Of a DNA stretch of 8,389 bases, positions 1 through 5,642 are shown in pieces. The stretch's first letter is position 1. Every line of letters starts with the position of its first letter. Source of the DNA: Rickettsia typhi (GTDB lineage: Bacteria; Pseudomonadota; Gammaproteobacteria; Burkholderiales; Burkholderiaceae_C); NCBI GenBank assembly GCA_943325485.2, contig CALPPP020000044.1:1-8389 (forward strand), in the 5' to 3' direction. Both the position numbers and the translations under genes were made by a program. The notes under the pieces were generated by a model. The model was not told the DNA's origin. It searched no databases and saw only the letters and a program-made list of their open reading frames with translations.

Positions 1-559
1 GCATCTGCGCCAGGTCCAAATTTGCCCTTATGGGCGACAGGTTGGCACCTGTCACAGGCTGCTGACCAGAACCCAATTCGAATATTTGCGACAAAGCCGG
101 CGCAATCCTCGCCTCTAGGGTCACGCCATTGACCGCCGGCTGCAGCATAGGGGCCTTGCGCGGATCCAGCGCATCGCGCTCAACCCAGCCGCGCTGTACC
201 CACACCACCTGCCCTGCTTGCACACGCAAGGGCGTCATCACCCAAAAACCCACCCGCCCGTGGTGGGCGCGGTTATCCAAAAAAACAGTTTTGTCGTTCA
301 GCCACTTGCCTTGCAACTGCACCCGTCTATGGGTTTGCGACCAAGCCGAGGGGTCGCTTAGGAGCTGGGCCAGATTCAGTGGTGGCAATTGCGCTTGCTG
401 CTCGATGGATTGTTGCAATTGGCTTTTTTGCTCGGCCCGCGAGAGTTGCCAAAAGCCCAAACGCATGGTCAAAGCCACGCAAAGAGCAGCCAACAAGCCC
501 CAAGCCAATCGGCTTTGCCATGAAGGCGATCGGCGGGCAGAAGCGGCTTGAGAAGTCAA
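1..559 (-). CDS. SURF1 family cytochrome c oxidase assembly protein (partial, C-terminus beyond left edge)
   Basis: SURF1 proteins are inner-membrane factors that help assemble the heme a centres of subunit I. The minus-strand frame is open from position 601 to the window edge, and 186 residues are visible. There is a short polar N-terminus, one membrane segment at about residues 17-33, then the family signature LGFWQLSRAEQK (34-45), a DNR (95-97) followed by GRVGFWVMTPL (101-111), and QRGW (122-125). The visible part ends near IRANLDLAQM, close to the second half of the usual ~240-residue protein, so roughly the last quarter, with the second membrane helix, is missing. No ATG or GTG exists upstream of the membrane helix in this frame. 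The TTG at 559-557 is the best start, with a weak GAAAG about 10 bases ahead. The gene is co-oriented with the cox operon but separated from coxC by a terminator-like hairpin and an opposite-strand gene. Family assignment is firm; the start is less so. Confidence 0.9.
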   Translation of the reverse strand, partial: MTSQAASARRSPSWQSRLAWGLLAALCVALTMRLGFWQLSRAEQKSQLQQSIEQQAQLPPLNLAQLLSDPSAWSQTHRRVQLQGKWLNDKTVFLDNRAHHGRVGFWVMTPLRVQAGQVVWVQRGWVERDALDPRKAPMLQPAVNGVTLEARIAPALSQIFELGSGQQPVTGANLSPIRANLDLAQM

Positions 560-563
560 GGGA
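558..563 (+). promoter_or_regulatory. Shine-Dalgarno AAGGGA for the DUF2909 gene
   Basis: AAGGGA lies 11 bases before the ATG at 575. It supports that ATG over the upstream in-frame TTG at 548, which would place the ribosome site inside the coding sequence. The same bases overlap the TTG start codon of the divergent SURF1 gene, so initiation regions of the two genes occupy the same DNA. Confidence 0.55.
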
Positions 564-574
564 TAATCGCTTTC

Positions 575-805
575 ATGACATACCTCATTGCATTGGCCTT
601 TTTAGGCGTTTTGGCCAGCCTCGCGACGGCTTTGTTTTTCATGGTTCGCAGCAAACCTGAAAACGATGACGTCCCTAAAGCCTCGCCCATGGCCAAAGCA
701 CTGGCTTTTCGCATCGGCATTTCTGTGGTGTTGTTCATCAGCATTTTGCTGTCGTGGAAAATGGGCTGGATCCACCCGACTGGCATTCCTTTGACACCAG
801 CCTAA
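575..805 (+). CDS. DUF2909 family twin-transmembrane protein
   Basis: This 76-residue protein consists of two hydrophobic helices (about residues 2-23 and 43-62) joined by a short, charged loop (RSKPENDD, 25-32). It ends in a segment with HPTGI, which I recognise from the DUF2909 'twin transmembrane' proteins. No biochemical role is established to my knowledge. It has no cysteine or obvious metal site, so a structural or assembly role at the membrane is only an inference from its position between coxC and SURF1. It is the only plus-strand gene inside the otherwise minus-strand oxidase block, and its start lies 15 bp from the SURF1 start. The ATG at 575 is preferred over a TTG at 548 because the helix begins immediately and a ribosome site precedes it. 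No T-rich terminator follows on its own strand. Confidence 0.82.
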   Translation: MTYLIALAFLGVLASLATALFFMVRSKPENDDVPKASPMAKALAFRIGISVVLFISILLSWKMGWIHPTGIPLTPA

Positions 806-811
806 GGCTTG

Positions 812-839
812 AAACAAAAGGGCCGCATCAGCGGCCCTT
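812..839 (-). terminator. Rho-independent terminator of the cox operon, after coxC
   Basis: A perfect 9-bp stem, AAGGGCCGC / GCGGCCCTT (818-826 and 831-839), encloses a 4-base loop (827-830). Read on the minus strand, the stem is followed by TTTTGTTT (819-812, overlapping the stem base), a good uridine tract. On the plus strand the tail is GTCACTG, without a T-run. The hairpin therefore terminates coxC transcription, 17 bp past the coxC stop, better than it terminates DUF2909, although the stem could slow both. Confidence 0.8.
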
Positions 840-856
840 GTCACTGAACAAGTCGT

Positions 857-1738
857 TCAGAGCCAGTACACCAAGATGTACAAACCCAGCCAAACCACAT
901 CCACAAAGTGCCAGTACCACGCAGCACCTTCAAAGCCAAAATGCTTGTCTGCAGTGAAATGGCCTTTTTGCAAGCGCAAGGTGATGAACAGCAGCATCAG
1001 CATGCCCAAGAGCACATGAAAGCCGTGGAAGCCGGTCAGCATAAAAAAGGTAGAGCCATACAGACCAGAGGTCAGTTTGAGGTTCAAATCGCTATAAGCA
1101 TGAAAGTATTCATAGCCTTGAACAAACAAAAAGACGACACCCAAAGCAACAGTCAGCCACATGAAGGCGATGGTCTTGGCGCGTTGGTTGGCGATCAAAG
1201 CGTGGTGGGCGATGGTGATGGTGACACCCGAACTCAGCAGCAAAGCGGTATTGATGGTGGGCAACCAAAACGGGGTCATGGTTTGAAAGGGCTCGATGAT
1301 GCCCGCAGGTGAAGCAGTGACACCTGCGGCAACACTTGGCCAAACCGCTTTGAAGTCAGGCCAAAGCAAGGCGTTGTCTAAACTGCCCAGCATGGGAACG
1401 GAGTGAACACGTGCCCACCACAAGGCTGAGAAAAACGCACCGAAAAACATGACTTCGGAGAAGATGAACCAGCTCATGCTCCAGCGAAATGAGAGATCAA
1501 TCTTGCGTCCATACAGACCAGATTCGCTCTCAGACACAGCAGCACTGAACCATTTATAGAGGATGGTCAACCAAATCACCATGCCAGCCAGCAAAGAATA
1601 CTTGCCCCAAGCTATGTCATTGACCCATTGGCTGGCGCCCAAAATAACAAAGAACAACCCAAAAGCAGCGAGGGCCGGAAACGGCGAAGGCTCGGGTACG
1701 TAATAGTGTGGCGTAGTGCCATGGGGCGTGCTGCTCAT
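857..1738 (-). CDS. coxC: Cytochrome c oxidase subunit III
   Basis: Subunit III is a core membrane subunit of aa3-type oxidase that stabilises the catalytic subunit and its proton uptake. The 293-residue protein has the seven-helix layout of the family (roughly 20-38, 45-64, 88-108, 158-180, 188-207, 226-254 and 274-292). Diagnostic segments are FSEVMFFGAFF (93-103) with the conserved membrane glutamate E95, TGFHGFHV (235-242) and WYWHFVDVVWL (274-284). Length is normal for a bacterial seven-helix form, slightly enlarged by the loop at about 113-155. The start is strongly supported by AAGGAG (1749-1744), 5 bases before the ATG and directly after the stop of the DUF2970 gene, which implies coupled translation. 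It is the last gene of the operon before the terminator hairpin. Confidence 0.97.
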   Translation of the reverse strand: MSSTPHGTTPHYYVPEPSPFPALAAFGLFFVILGASQWVNDIAWGKYSLLAGMVIWLTILYKWFSAAVSESESGLYGRKIDLSFRWSMSWFIFSEVMFFGAFFSALWWARVHSVPMLGSLDNALLWPDFKAVWPSVAAGVTASPAGIIEPFQTMTPFWLPTINTALLLSSGVTITIAHHALIANQRAKTIAFMWLTVALGVVFLFVQGYEYFHAYSDLNLKLTSGLYGSTFFMLTGFHGFHVLLGMLMLLFITLRLQKGHFTADKHFGFEGAAWYWHFVDVVWLGLYILVYWL

Positions 1739-1743
1739 CTCGA

Positions 1744-1749
1744 CTCCTT
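1744..1749 (-). promoter_or_regulatory. Shine-Dalgarno AAGGAG of coxC
   Basis: A full AAGGAG sits immediately downstream of the DUF2970 TAA and 5 bases ahead of the coxC ATG. It is the strongest ribosome site in the operon and fixes the coxC start. Confidence 0.8.
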
Positions 1750-1980
1750 TTATTTCGCAACCACCAGATTGACCACAACAATCAACCCGATCACAAACAA
1801 CAGACCGCCCACCAAACCCACCCCTAATACATGCAAGGGCGTGATATGGGCCAAGTCTTCCTGAAACTCACTGTTTTTTCGAATACCGATAAACGACCAA
1901 GAAACAGCCACGACAGAGCGCCAAAAAGGGCGCTTAACCTTTTGCGGCTTATCAAGCACGGAGGTAGTGTCGATACTCAT
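1750..1980 (-). CDS. DUF2970 family small membrane protein
   Basis: This 76-residue protein has a basic, polar N-terminus (about 1-20) and an amphipathic stretch with FWRSVVAVSWSFIGIRK (19-35). It ends in one strong membrane helix (about 50-74). The WSFIGIRK-type motif followed by a linker and a C-terminal helix is what I recognise as DUF2970, a family found with cytochrome oxidase genes in betaproteobacteria. Its molecular role is not established. The ATG overlaps the ctaG stop by 4 bp (ATGA at 1980-1977), so translation is probably coupled to the copper chaperone; coxC follows after 11 bp. From context an assembly or accessory-subunit role is plausible, but nothing in the sequence (no Cys, no His cluster) shows metal binding. 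Confidence 0.85.
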   Translation of the reverse strand: MSIDTTSVLDKPQKVKRPFWRSVVAVSWSFIGIRKNSEFQEDLAHITPLHVLGVGLVGGLLFVIGLIVVVNLVVAK

Positions 1981-2582
1981 GTGCCCGCCTTGGTTTGGGG
2001 AACTATCACGGCCGCAGTGGGGGCAGGCGGTGTGCTGCTGCCCACTTCAAAGAAGGTATAGGACAAGGTGATGGTGGTCACGTCTTTCGATAACTTCTTG
2101 TCAACCACAAACACTACCGGCCATTGCTTTTTCTCGCCAGGGGCCAAGGTGTATTGGTTAAAGCAAAAGCACTCCACTTTGTTGAAGTGCGGACCTGCTT
2201 GTTGTGGCGCATAGCTGGGAATAGCCTGTGCCGACATGGTGCGGTCTTGCACATTTTGAAACTCATACATGACCGTGGCCATTTCGCCTGGATGGACTTG
2301 TAAGGAATTTTGCATGGGCTTGAACTGCCAAGGGCCACGGGCATTGGCATCAAACTCTACGGTGATGGTGCGACTGGTATCCACTTGGCTGTTTTGCGGT
2401 GCGGCAAGACGAGCATTGCCAGAACCACGTAATTCTTTTTCGCCTAAGGCCAAAATATTGATGCCCGTCATCTCGCAAATCGCCAAATACAAAGGCACCA
2501 GCGCGTAACCAAAACCAAACATGCCCAAAGCCACCACGACAAGCTTGCGCAGCATCAGCAGGTTGGTGTGGCGCAGGCCCAT
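1977..2582 (-). CDS. ctaG: Cytochrome c oxidase assembly protein CtaG/Cox11 (CuB copper chaperone)
   Basis: Cox11/CtaG delivers copper to the CuB site of subunit I on the periplasmic side of the membrane. The 201-residue protein has one N-terminal membrane helix (about 13-33) followed by PLYLAICEMTG (30-40), with the conserved cysteine C36. An immunoglobulin-like beta domain then carries the copper motif ECFCF (137-141, C138 and C140) and the typical PVVF-VD segment (155-161). All three family cysteines are present. The length is normal, with a proline/alanine-rich C-terminal tail. AGGA (2593-2590), 7 bases before the ATG, supports the start and overlaps the stop codon of the small upstream peptide gene. 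The 3' end overlaps DUF2970 by 4 bp. This is the Cox11-type CtaG, not the unrelated Bacillus protein of the same name. Confidence 0.96.
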   Translation of the reverse strand: MGLRHTNLLMLRKLVVVALGMFGFGYALVPLYLAICEMTGINILALGEKELRGSGNARLAAPQNSQVDTSRTITVEFDANARGPWQFKPMQNSLQVHPGEMATVMYEFQNVQDRTMSAQAIPSYAPQQAGPHFNKVECFCFNQYTLAPGEKKQWPVVFVVDKKLSKDVTTITLSYTFFEVGSSTPPAPTAAVIVPQTKAGT

Positions 2583-2591
2583 GGCGTTGTC

Positions 2592-2702
2592 CTAATTGTT
2601 AACAAAAGTGACTTTGGCGACAACACCGAGAAAAAAAACCACCGCCACCGAGGCCAGTACCAAGCCAAGGCGGAGATTGCTTTTTTTCTGCTGTGAAGTC
2701 AT
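2592..2702 (-). CDS. Cytochrome oxidase small assembly protein (36-41 residues)
   Basis: A very short gene lies between coxA and ctaG. From the ATG at 2702 it gives 36 residues: a basic, polar head (TSQQKKSNLR) and a single membrane helix (about residues 12-31), ending in KVTFVNN. An in-frame ATG at 2717 would give 41 residues (MQSSD added). Neither start has a strong ribosome site, so the choice is uncertain. Its size, position and KKxNxRLGLxLA-SxA-VFF pattern match the short peptides annotated in Burkholderiales as 'cytochrome oxidase small assembly protein'. The mechanism is unknown to me. It begins 25 bp after the coxA stop, and its TAG overlaps the ctaG ribosome site, so it is embedded in the operon. 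The longer open frame reaching into coxA (to 2981) is an overlap artefact. Confidence 0.78.
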   Translation of the reverse strand: MTSQQKKSNLRLGLVLASVAVVFFLGVVAKVTFVNN

Positions 2703-2727
2703 GTCAGAGCTTTGCATTTTCAAAAAC

Positions 2728-4356
2728 TCAGGCCACGATGCGGGTAGCGTCGCTATTGAGCTTTGGCGGTGTTTCAAAGGTATGGAAAGGTGCGGGTGAA
2801 GGCACTTCCCACTCCAAACCTTCAGCTGCTTCCCAAGGACGCTGAGGCGCAGGCTCACCCTTGCCACGCATGGTGGGCAACACAACAAAGAAGAAGAAAT
2901 ACACCTGTGCAAAACCAAAGGCAAATCCACCGACAGAGGCCAAGGCATTGAAATCGGCAAACTGCATGGGGTAATCGGCATAGCGACGGGGCATGCCAGC
3001 CAGCCCCAAGAAGTGCATGGGGAAGAAGGTCACATTGAATGAAATGAGGGTCCACCAGAAATGGATCTTGCCGCGGGTTTCGTTGTACATCACACCCGTC
3101 CACTTGGGTGCCCAGTAATAGTAGCCAGCGAACATAGTGAACAAAGAACCGGCCACCAACACATAGTGGAAGTGGGCCACCACGTAGTAGCCATCTTGCA
3201 ATTGCAAATCAATGGGCGCCATCGCCAAAATCAGGCCGGTGAAACCACCCATGGTGAACACAAAAATAAAGCCCACGGCAAACAGCATCGGGGTTTCAAA
3301 GGTCATGGACCCTTTCCACATGGTGGCAACCCAGTTAAACACCTTCACGCCCGTGGGCACAGAGATGAGCATGGTCGCGTACATGAAGAACAACTGACCC
3401 GTCACGGGCATGCCGGTGGTGTACATGTGGTGCGCCCACACGATGAAGGACAAAATTGCAATCGATGAAGTGGCGTAAACCATGGAGGCGTAGCCAAACA
3501 ACTTTTTGCGAGAAAACGCAGGAATGATCTGGCTGATGATGCCGAAAGCCGGCAAGATCATGATGTAAACCTCTGGGTGACCGAAGAACCAGAAGATGTG
3601 CTGGAACATCACGGGATCGCCACCAGCTGCAGGGTTAAAGAAGGTGGTGCCGAAATGACGGTCGGTCAAGGTCATGGTGATAGCACCCGCCAAGACAGGC
3701 ATCACAGCAATCAACAAATAAGCGGTGATGAGCCATGTCCAAACGAACATGGGCATCTTCATCAAGGTCATGCCAGGCGCGCGCATGTTCAAGATGGTGA
3801 CGATGATGTTGATGGAACCCATGATGGATGAGGCACCCAAGATATGCAACGCAAAAATTGCTGCATCCATGGAAGGACCCATTTGCAGACTCAGAGGTGC
3901 GTAAAGCGTCCAGCCGCCTGCAGGGGCGCCGCCAGGCATGAAGAAAGAACCGGCCAAGATCAAAGCGGCAGGAATCATCAACCAGAAACTGAAGTTGTTC
4001 ATGCGGGCAAAGGCCATGTCAGCTGCGCCAATTTGCAAAGGAATCATCCAGTTCGCAAAACCCACAAAGGCCGGCATGATGGCGCCAAACACCATGATCA
4101 GACCGTGCATGGTGGTGAGTTGGTTGAACAACTCGGGGTTGACCAATTGCAAGCCAGGCTTGAACAACTCGGCACGAATGCCCAGCGCCAAAACGCCACC
4201 AATGATCAGCATAGTGAAAGCAAACAGCAGGTACAGCGTACCAATGTCTTTGTGGTTGGTCGCATAGACCCAACGGCGCCAGCCGTGAGGCGCCCCATGG
4301 TGGTCATCGTGTGCGTGGTCGGCCCCGTGGCCATGGGGGTGAAGTACAGCGCTCAT
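2728..4356 (-). CDS. ctaD: Cytochrome c oxidase subunit I (heme a / heme a3-CuB catalytic subunit)
   Basis: Subunit I reduces oxygen to water and pumps protons. The 542-residue protein contains all metal ligands of a canonical heme-copper oxidase: H84 and H397 for heme a, H395 for heme a3, and H260, H309 and H310 for CuB. Y264 in GHPEVY is positioned for the His-Tyr crosslink. By alignment from memory, the D-channel shows D113, N120/N121 and E262, and the K-channel shows K338 (PTGVKVFNW). This identifies an A-type proton-pumping enzyme. The N-terminus is unusual in carrying eight histidines within residues 6-24. The ATG at 4356 is chosen because AAGGA (4368-4364) lies 7 bases ahead and the family begins near here; the open frame reaching 4443 overlaps coxB and starts with a non-family sequence. 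It lies 26 bp after coxB. Confidence 0.98.
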   Translation of the reverse strand: MSAVLHPHGHGADHAHDDHHGAPHGWRRWVYATNHKDIGTLYLLFAFTMLIIGGVLALGIRAELFKPGLQLVNPELFNQLTTMHGLIMVFGAIMPAFVGFANWMIPLQIGAADMAFARMNNFSFWLMIPAALILAGSFFMPGGAPAGGWTLYAPLSLQMGPSMDAAIFALHILGASSIMGSINIIVTILNMRAPGMTLMKMPMFVWTWLITAYLLIAVMPVLAGAITMTLTDRHFGTTFFNPAAGGDPVMFQHIFWFFGHPEVYIMILPAFGIISQIIPAFSRKKLFGYASMVYATSSIAILSFIVWAHHMYTTGMPVTGQLFFMYATMLISVPTGVKVFNWVATMWKGSMTFETPMLFAVGFIFVFTMGGFTGLILAMAPIDLQLQDGYYVVAHFHYVLVAGSLFTMFAGYYYWAPKWTGVMYNETRGKIHFWWTLISFNVTFFPMHFLGLAGMPRRYADYPMQFADFNALASVGGFAFGFAQVYFFFFVVLPTMRGKGEPAPQRPWEAAEGLEWEVPSPAPFHTFETPPKLNSDATRIVA

Positions 4357-4363
4357 AGAAGAT

Positions 4364-4368
4364 TCCTT
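4364..4368 (-). promoter_or_regulatory. Shine-Dalgarno AAGGA of coxA/ctaD
   Basis: AAGGA lies 7 bases before the ATG at 4356, inside the 26-bp gap after the coxB stop. It decides the start against the longer frame that extends into coxB. Confidence 0.75.
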
Positions 4369-4382
4369 CGATTTAAACGGGG

Positions 4383-5549
4383 TTACTGACGTGCAGCAAG
4401 CACTTGGGCAGGCTGAACCATTTGTCCGGTCTTGTTCGACCAATTGTTTTTGGTGTAACTGATAACAGCAGCAATTTCGCTGTCAGACAGTTGCTTCCAA
4501 GCTGGCATGGTCAAGTTGTTTTGACCATTGAGCAATACTTTGATCTGCTTGGTTGCGTCAGTATCTAAAACGACTGCAGCACCGTCGAGGGTTTTGATGG
4601 GGCCCATGCCCTTGCCATTGGCTTGGTGACAGGCTTGGCAATTGGCCGTGTAGACCTTTTCGCCTTTTTGCATGAGGTCAGCCATGGTCCAAACTTTGTT
4701 GGGGTCATCTTGTTTGGCGGCCAGTTTTTTGTTTTGCTCAGCCACCCATGCGGTGTATTCCTGCGCGCTCACCACTTTGACGTGGATGGGCATGTAAGCA
4801 TGTTCTTTACCGCACAGCTCTTGGCATTGGCCGTAGAAGTCACCGGTTTTTTCAGCACGGAACCAAGTGTCACGCACAAAACCTGGAATCGCATCTTGCT
4901 TGATACCAAAGGAGTTGACCGCAAACGAGTGGATCACGTCATTCGAGGTGGTGATGATGCGCACCTTTTGGTTGACAGGAACCACCAAGGGGTTGTCGAC
5001 CTTGAGCAAATAGTCGTCGGTGGGTTCGGGATTACCGCTGTTGGACATTTCGCGCTGGGCGTTGTCCAAGGTGGAGATAAAGCCAATGCCTTCGCCTTCG
5101 CCTTTGATGTAGTCGTAACCCCATTTCCATTGGTAACCCGTGGCTTTGATGGTCAAGTCGGCGTTCGATGTGTCTTTACTGGCCACCACCGCTTTGGTTG
5201 CTGGCAACGCCATCAAAATCACGATAACGAAAGGCACCACGGTCCAAGCGATTTCAACTTTCAGCGACTCATGAAAAGAGGCCGCTTTGTGTCCTGCTGA
5301 TTTGCGGTGTTTCCAAATCGAATAAAACATCACACCAAACACAGCCACAAAAATCACCGTACAGATGATCAACATGAACCAGTGCAACCAAACTTGCTCT
5401 TCAGCGATTTTGGTGACGGGTGGATGGAGGTTCAATTGACGCACTGCCGGGCCGCCGGGTAAATCGTTGACCGCCCAAGCCATGGTGGAAGCCATGGCAA
5501 ACAAGGCAATGCTTGCTTTTTCAAATTTTTTGTAAATGTTGTTCATCAT
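4383..5549 (-). CDS. coxB: Cytochrome c oxidase subunit II with C-terminal cytochrome c domain (caa3-like)
   Basis: Subunit II accepts electrons at its periplasmic CuA centre and passes them to subunit I. The 388-residue protein has a signal-like N-terminus (cleavage probable near AWA-VN, about 26/27) and two membrane helices (about 54-79 and 97-121). The cupredoxin domain has the complete CuA site: H207, C242, E244 (backbone ligand), C246, H250 and M253. After a linker (about 265-290) comes a class I cytochrome c domain with CQACH (304-308) and a likely methionine ligand, M348 in TMPAW. The fusion makes this a caa3-like enzyme with a tethered electron donor. The start is a doubled ATG (5549 or 5546) with no clear ribosome site, which leaves a one-residue ambiguity. 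It is the first gene of the operon; the 93 bp upstream should hold the promoter. Confidence 0.97.
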   Translation of the reverse strand: MMNNIYKKFEKASIALFAMASTMAWAVNDLPGGPAVRQLNLHPPVTKIAEEQVWLHWFMLIICTVIFVAVFGVMFYSIWKHRKSAGHKAASFHESLKVEIAWTVVPFVIVILMALPATKAVVASKDTSNADLTIKATGYQWKWGYDYIKGEGEGIGFISTLDNAQREMSNSGNPEPTDDYLLKVDNPLVVPVNQKVRIITTSNDVIHSFAVNSFGIKQDAIPGFVRDTWFRAEKTGDFYGQCQELCGKEHAYMPIHVKVVSAQEYTAWVAEQNKKLAAKQDDPNKVWTMADLMQKGEKVYTANCQACHQANGKGMGPIKTLDGAAVVLDTDATKQIKVLLNGQNNLTMPAWKQLSDSEIAAVISYTKNNWSNKTGQMVQPAQVLAARQ

Positions 5550-5575
5550 GTTTGTAAAGATTCAACAAGGGGTGA

Positions 5576-5606
5576 AACCACCAAAACCGCACGATTCTAA
5601 CCACCA
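5576..5606. repeat. Direct repeat AACCACCA in the coxB upstream region
   Basis: The octamer AACCACCA occurs twice, at 5576-5583 and 5599-5606, 23 bp apart, on either side of the candidate -10. It might be a protein-binding site, or chance in a C/A-rich stretch. Confidence 0.3.
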
Positions 5607-5620
5607 CAGCTCTTGCAAAG
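5594..5620 (-). promoter_or_regulatory. Candidate promoter of the cox operon
   Basis: Within the 93-bp gap between the methyltransferase stop and coxB, the minus strand shows TAGAAT (5599-5594), one or two bases from a consensus -10. CTTTGC (5620-5615), 15 bases upstream, would be a poor -35 with a short spacer. This is a weak prediction. Since the upstream gene is co-directional and no terminator is visible between them, some read-through is also possible. Confidence 0.25.
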
Positions 5621-5642
5621 CCTGACACCAATCTTTCATTCT

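Noticed and set aside
129..551. A 140-codon plus-strand open frame opposite SURF1
   Set aside because: The minus-strand frame carries clear SURF1 motifs, while this one gives a Cys/Arg-rich sequence without family features.
3844..4389. A 181-codon plus-strand open frame antisense to subunit I
   Set aside because: It lies wholly opposite a canonical oxidase gene and its His/Gln/Arg-rich product is typical of an antisense shadow.
4357..4443. N-terminal extension of subunit I by 29 residues from a non-ATG start
   Set aside because: It would overlap coxB, looks unrelated to the family, and a good Shine-Dalgarno precedes the ATG at 4356.
4623..5300. A 225-codon open frame on the plus strand antisense to coxB
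   Set aside because: It mirrors the well-supported coxB frame, has no ribosome site and no recognisable domain. Codon bias of coxB explains the absence of stops.
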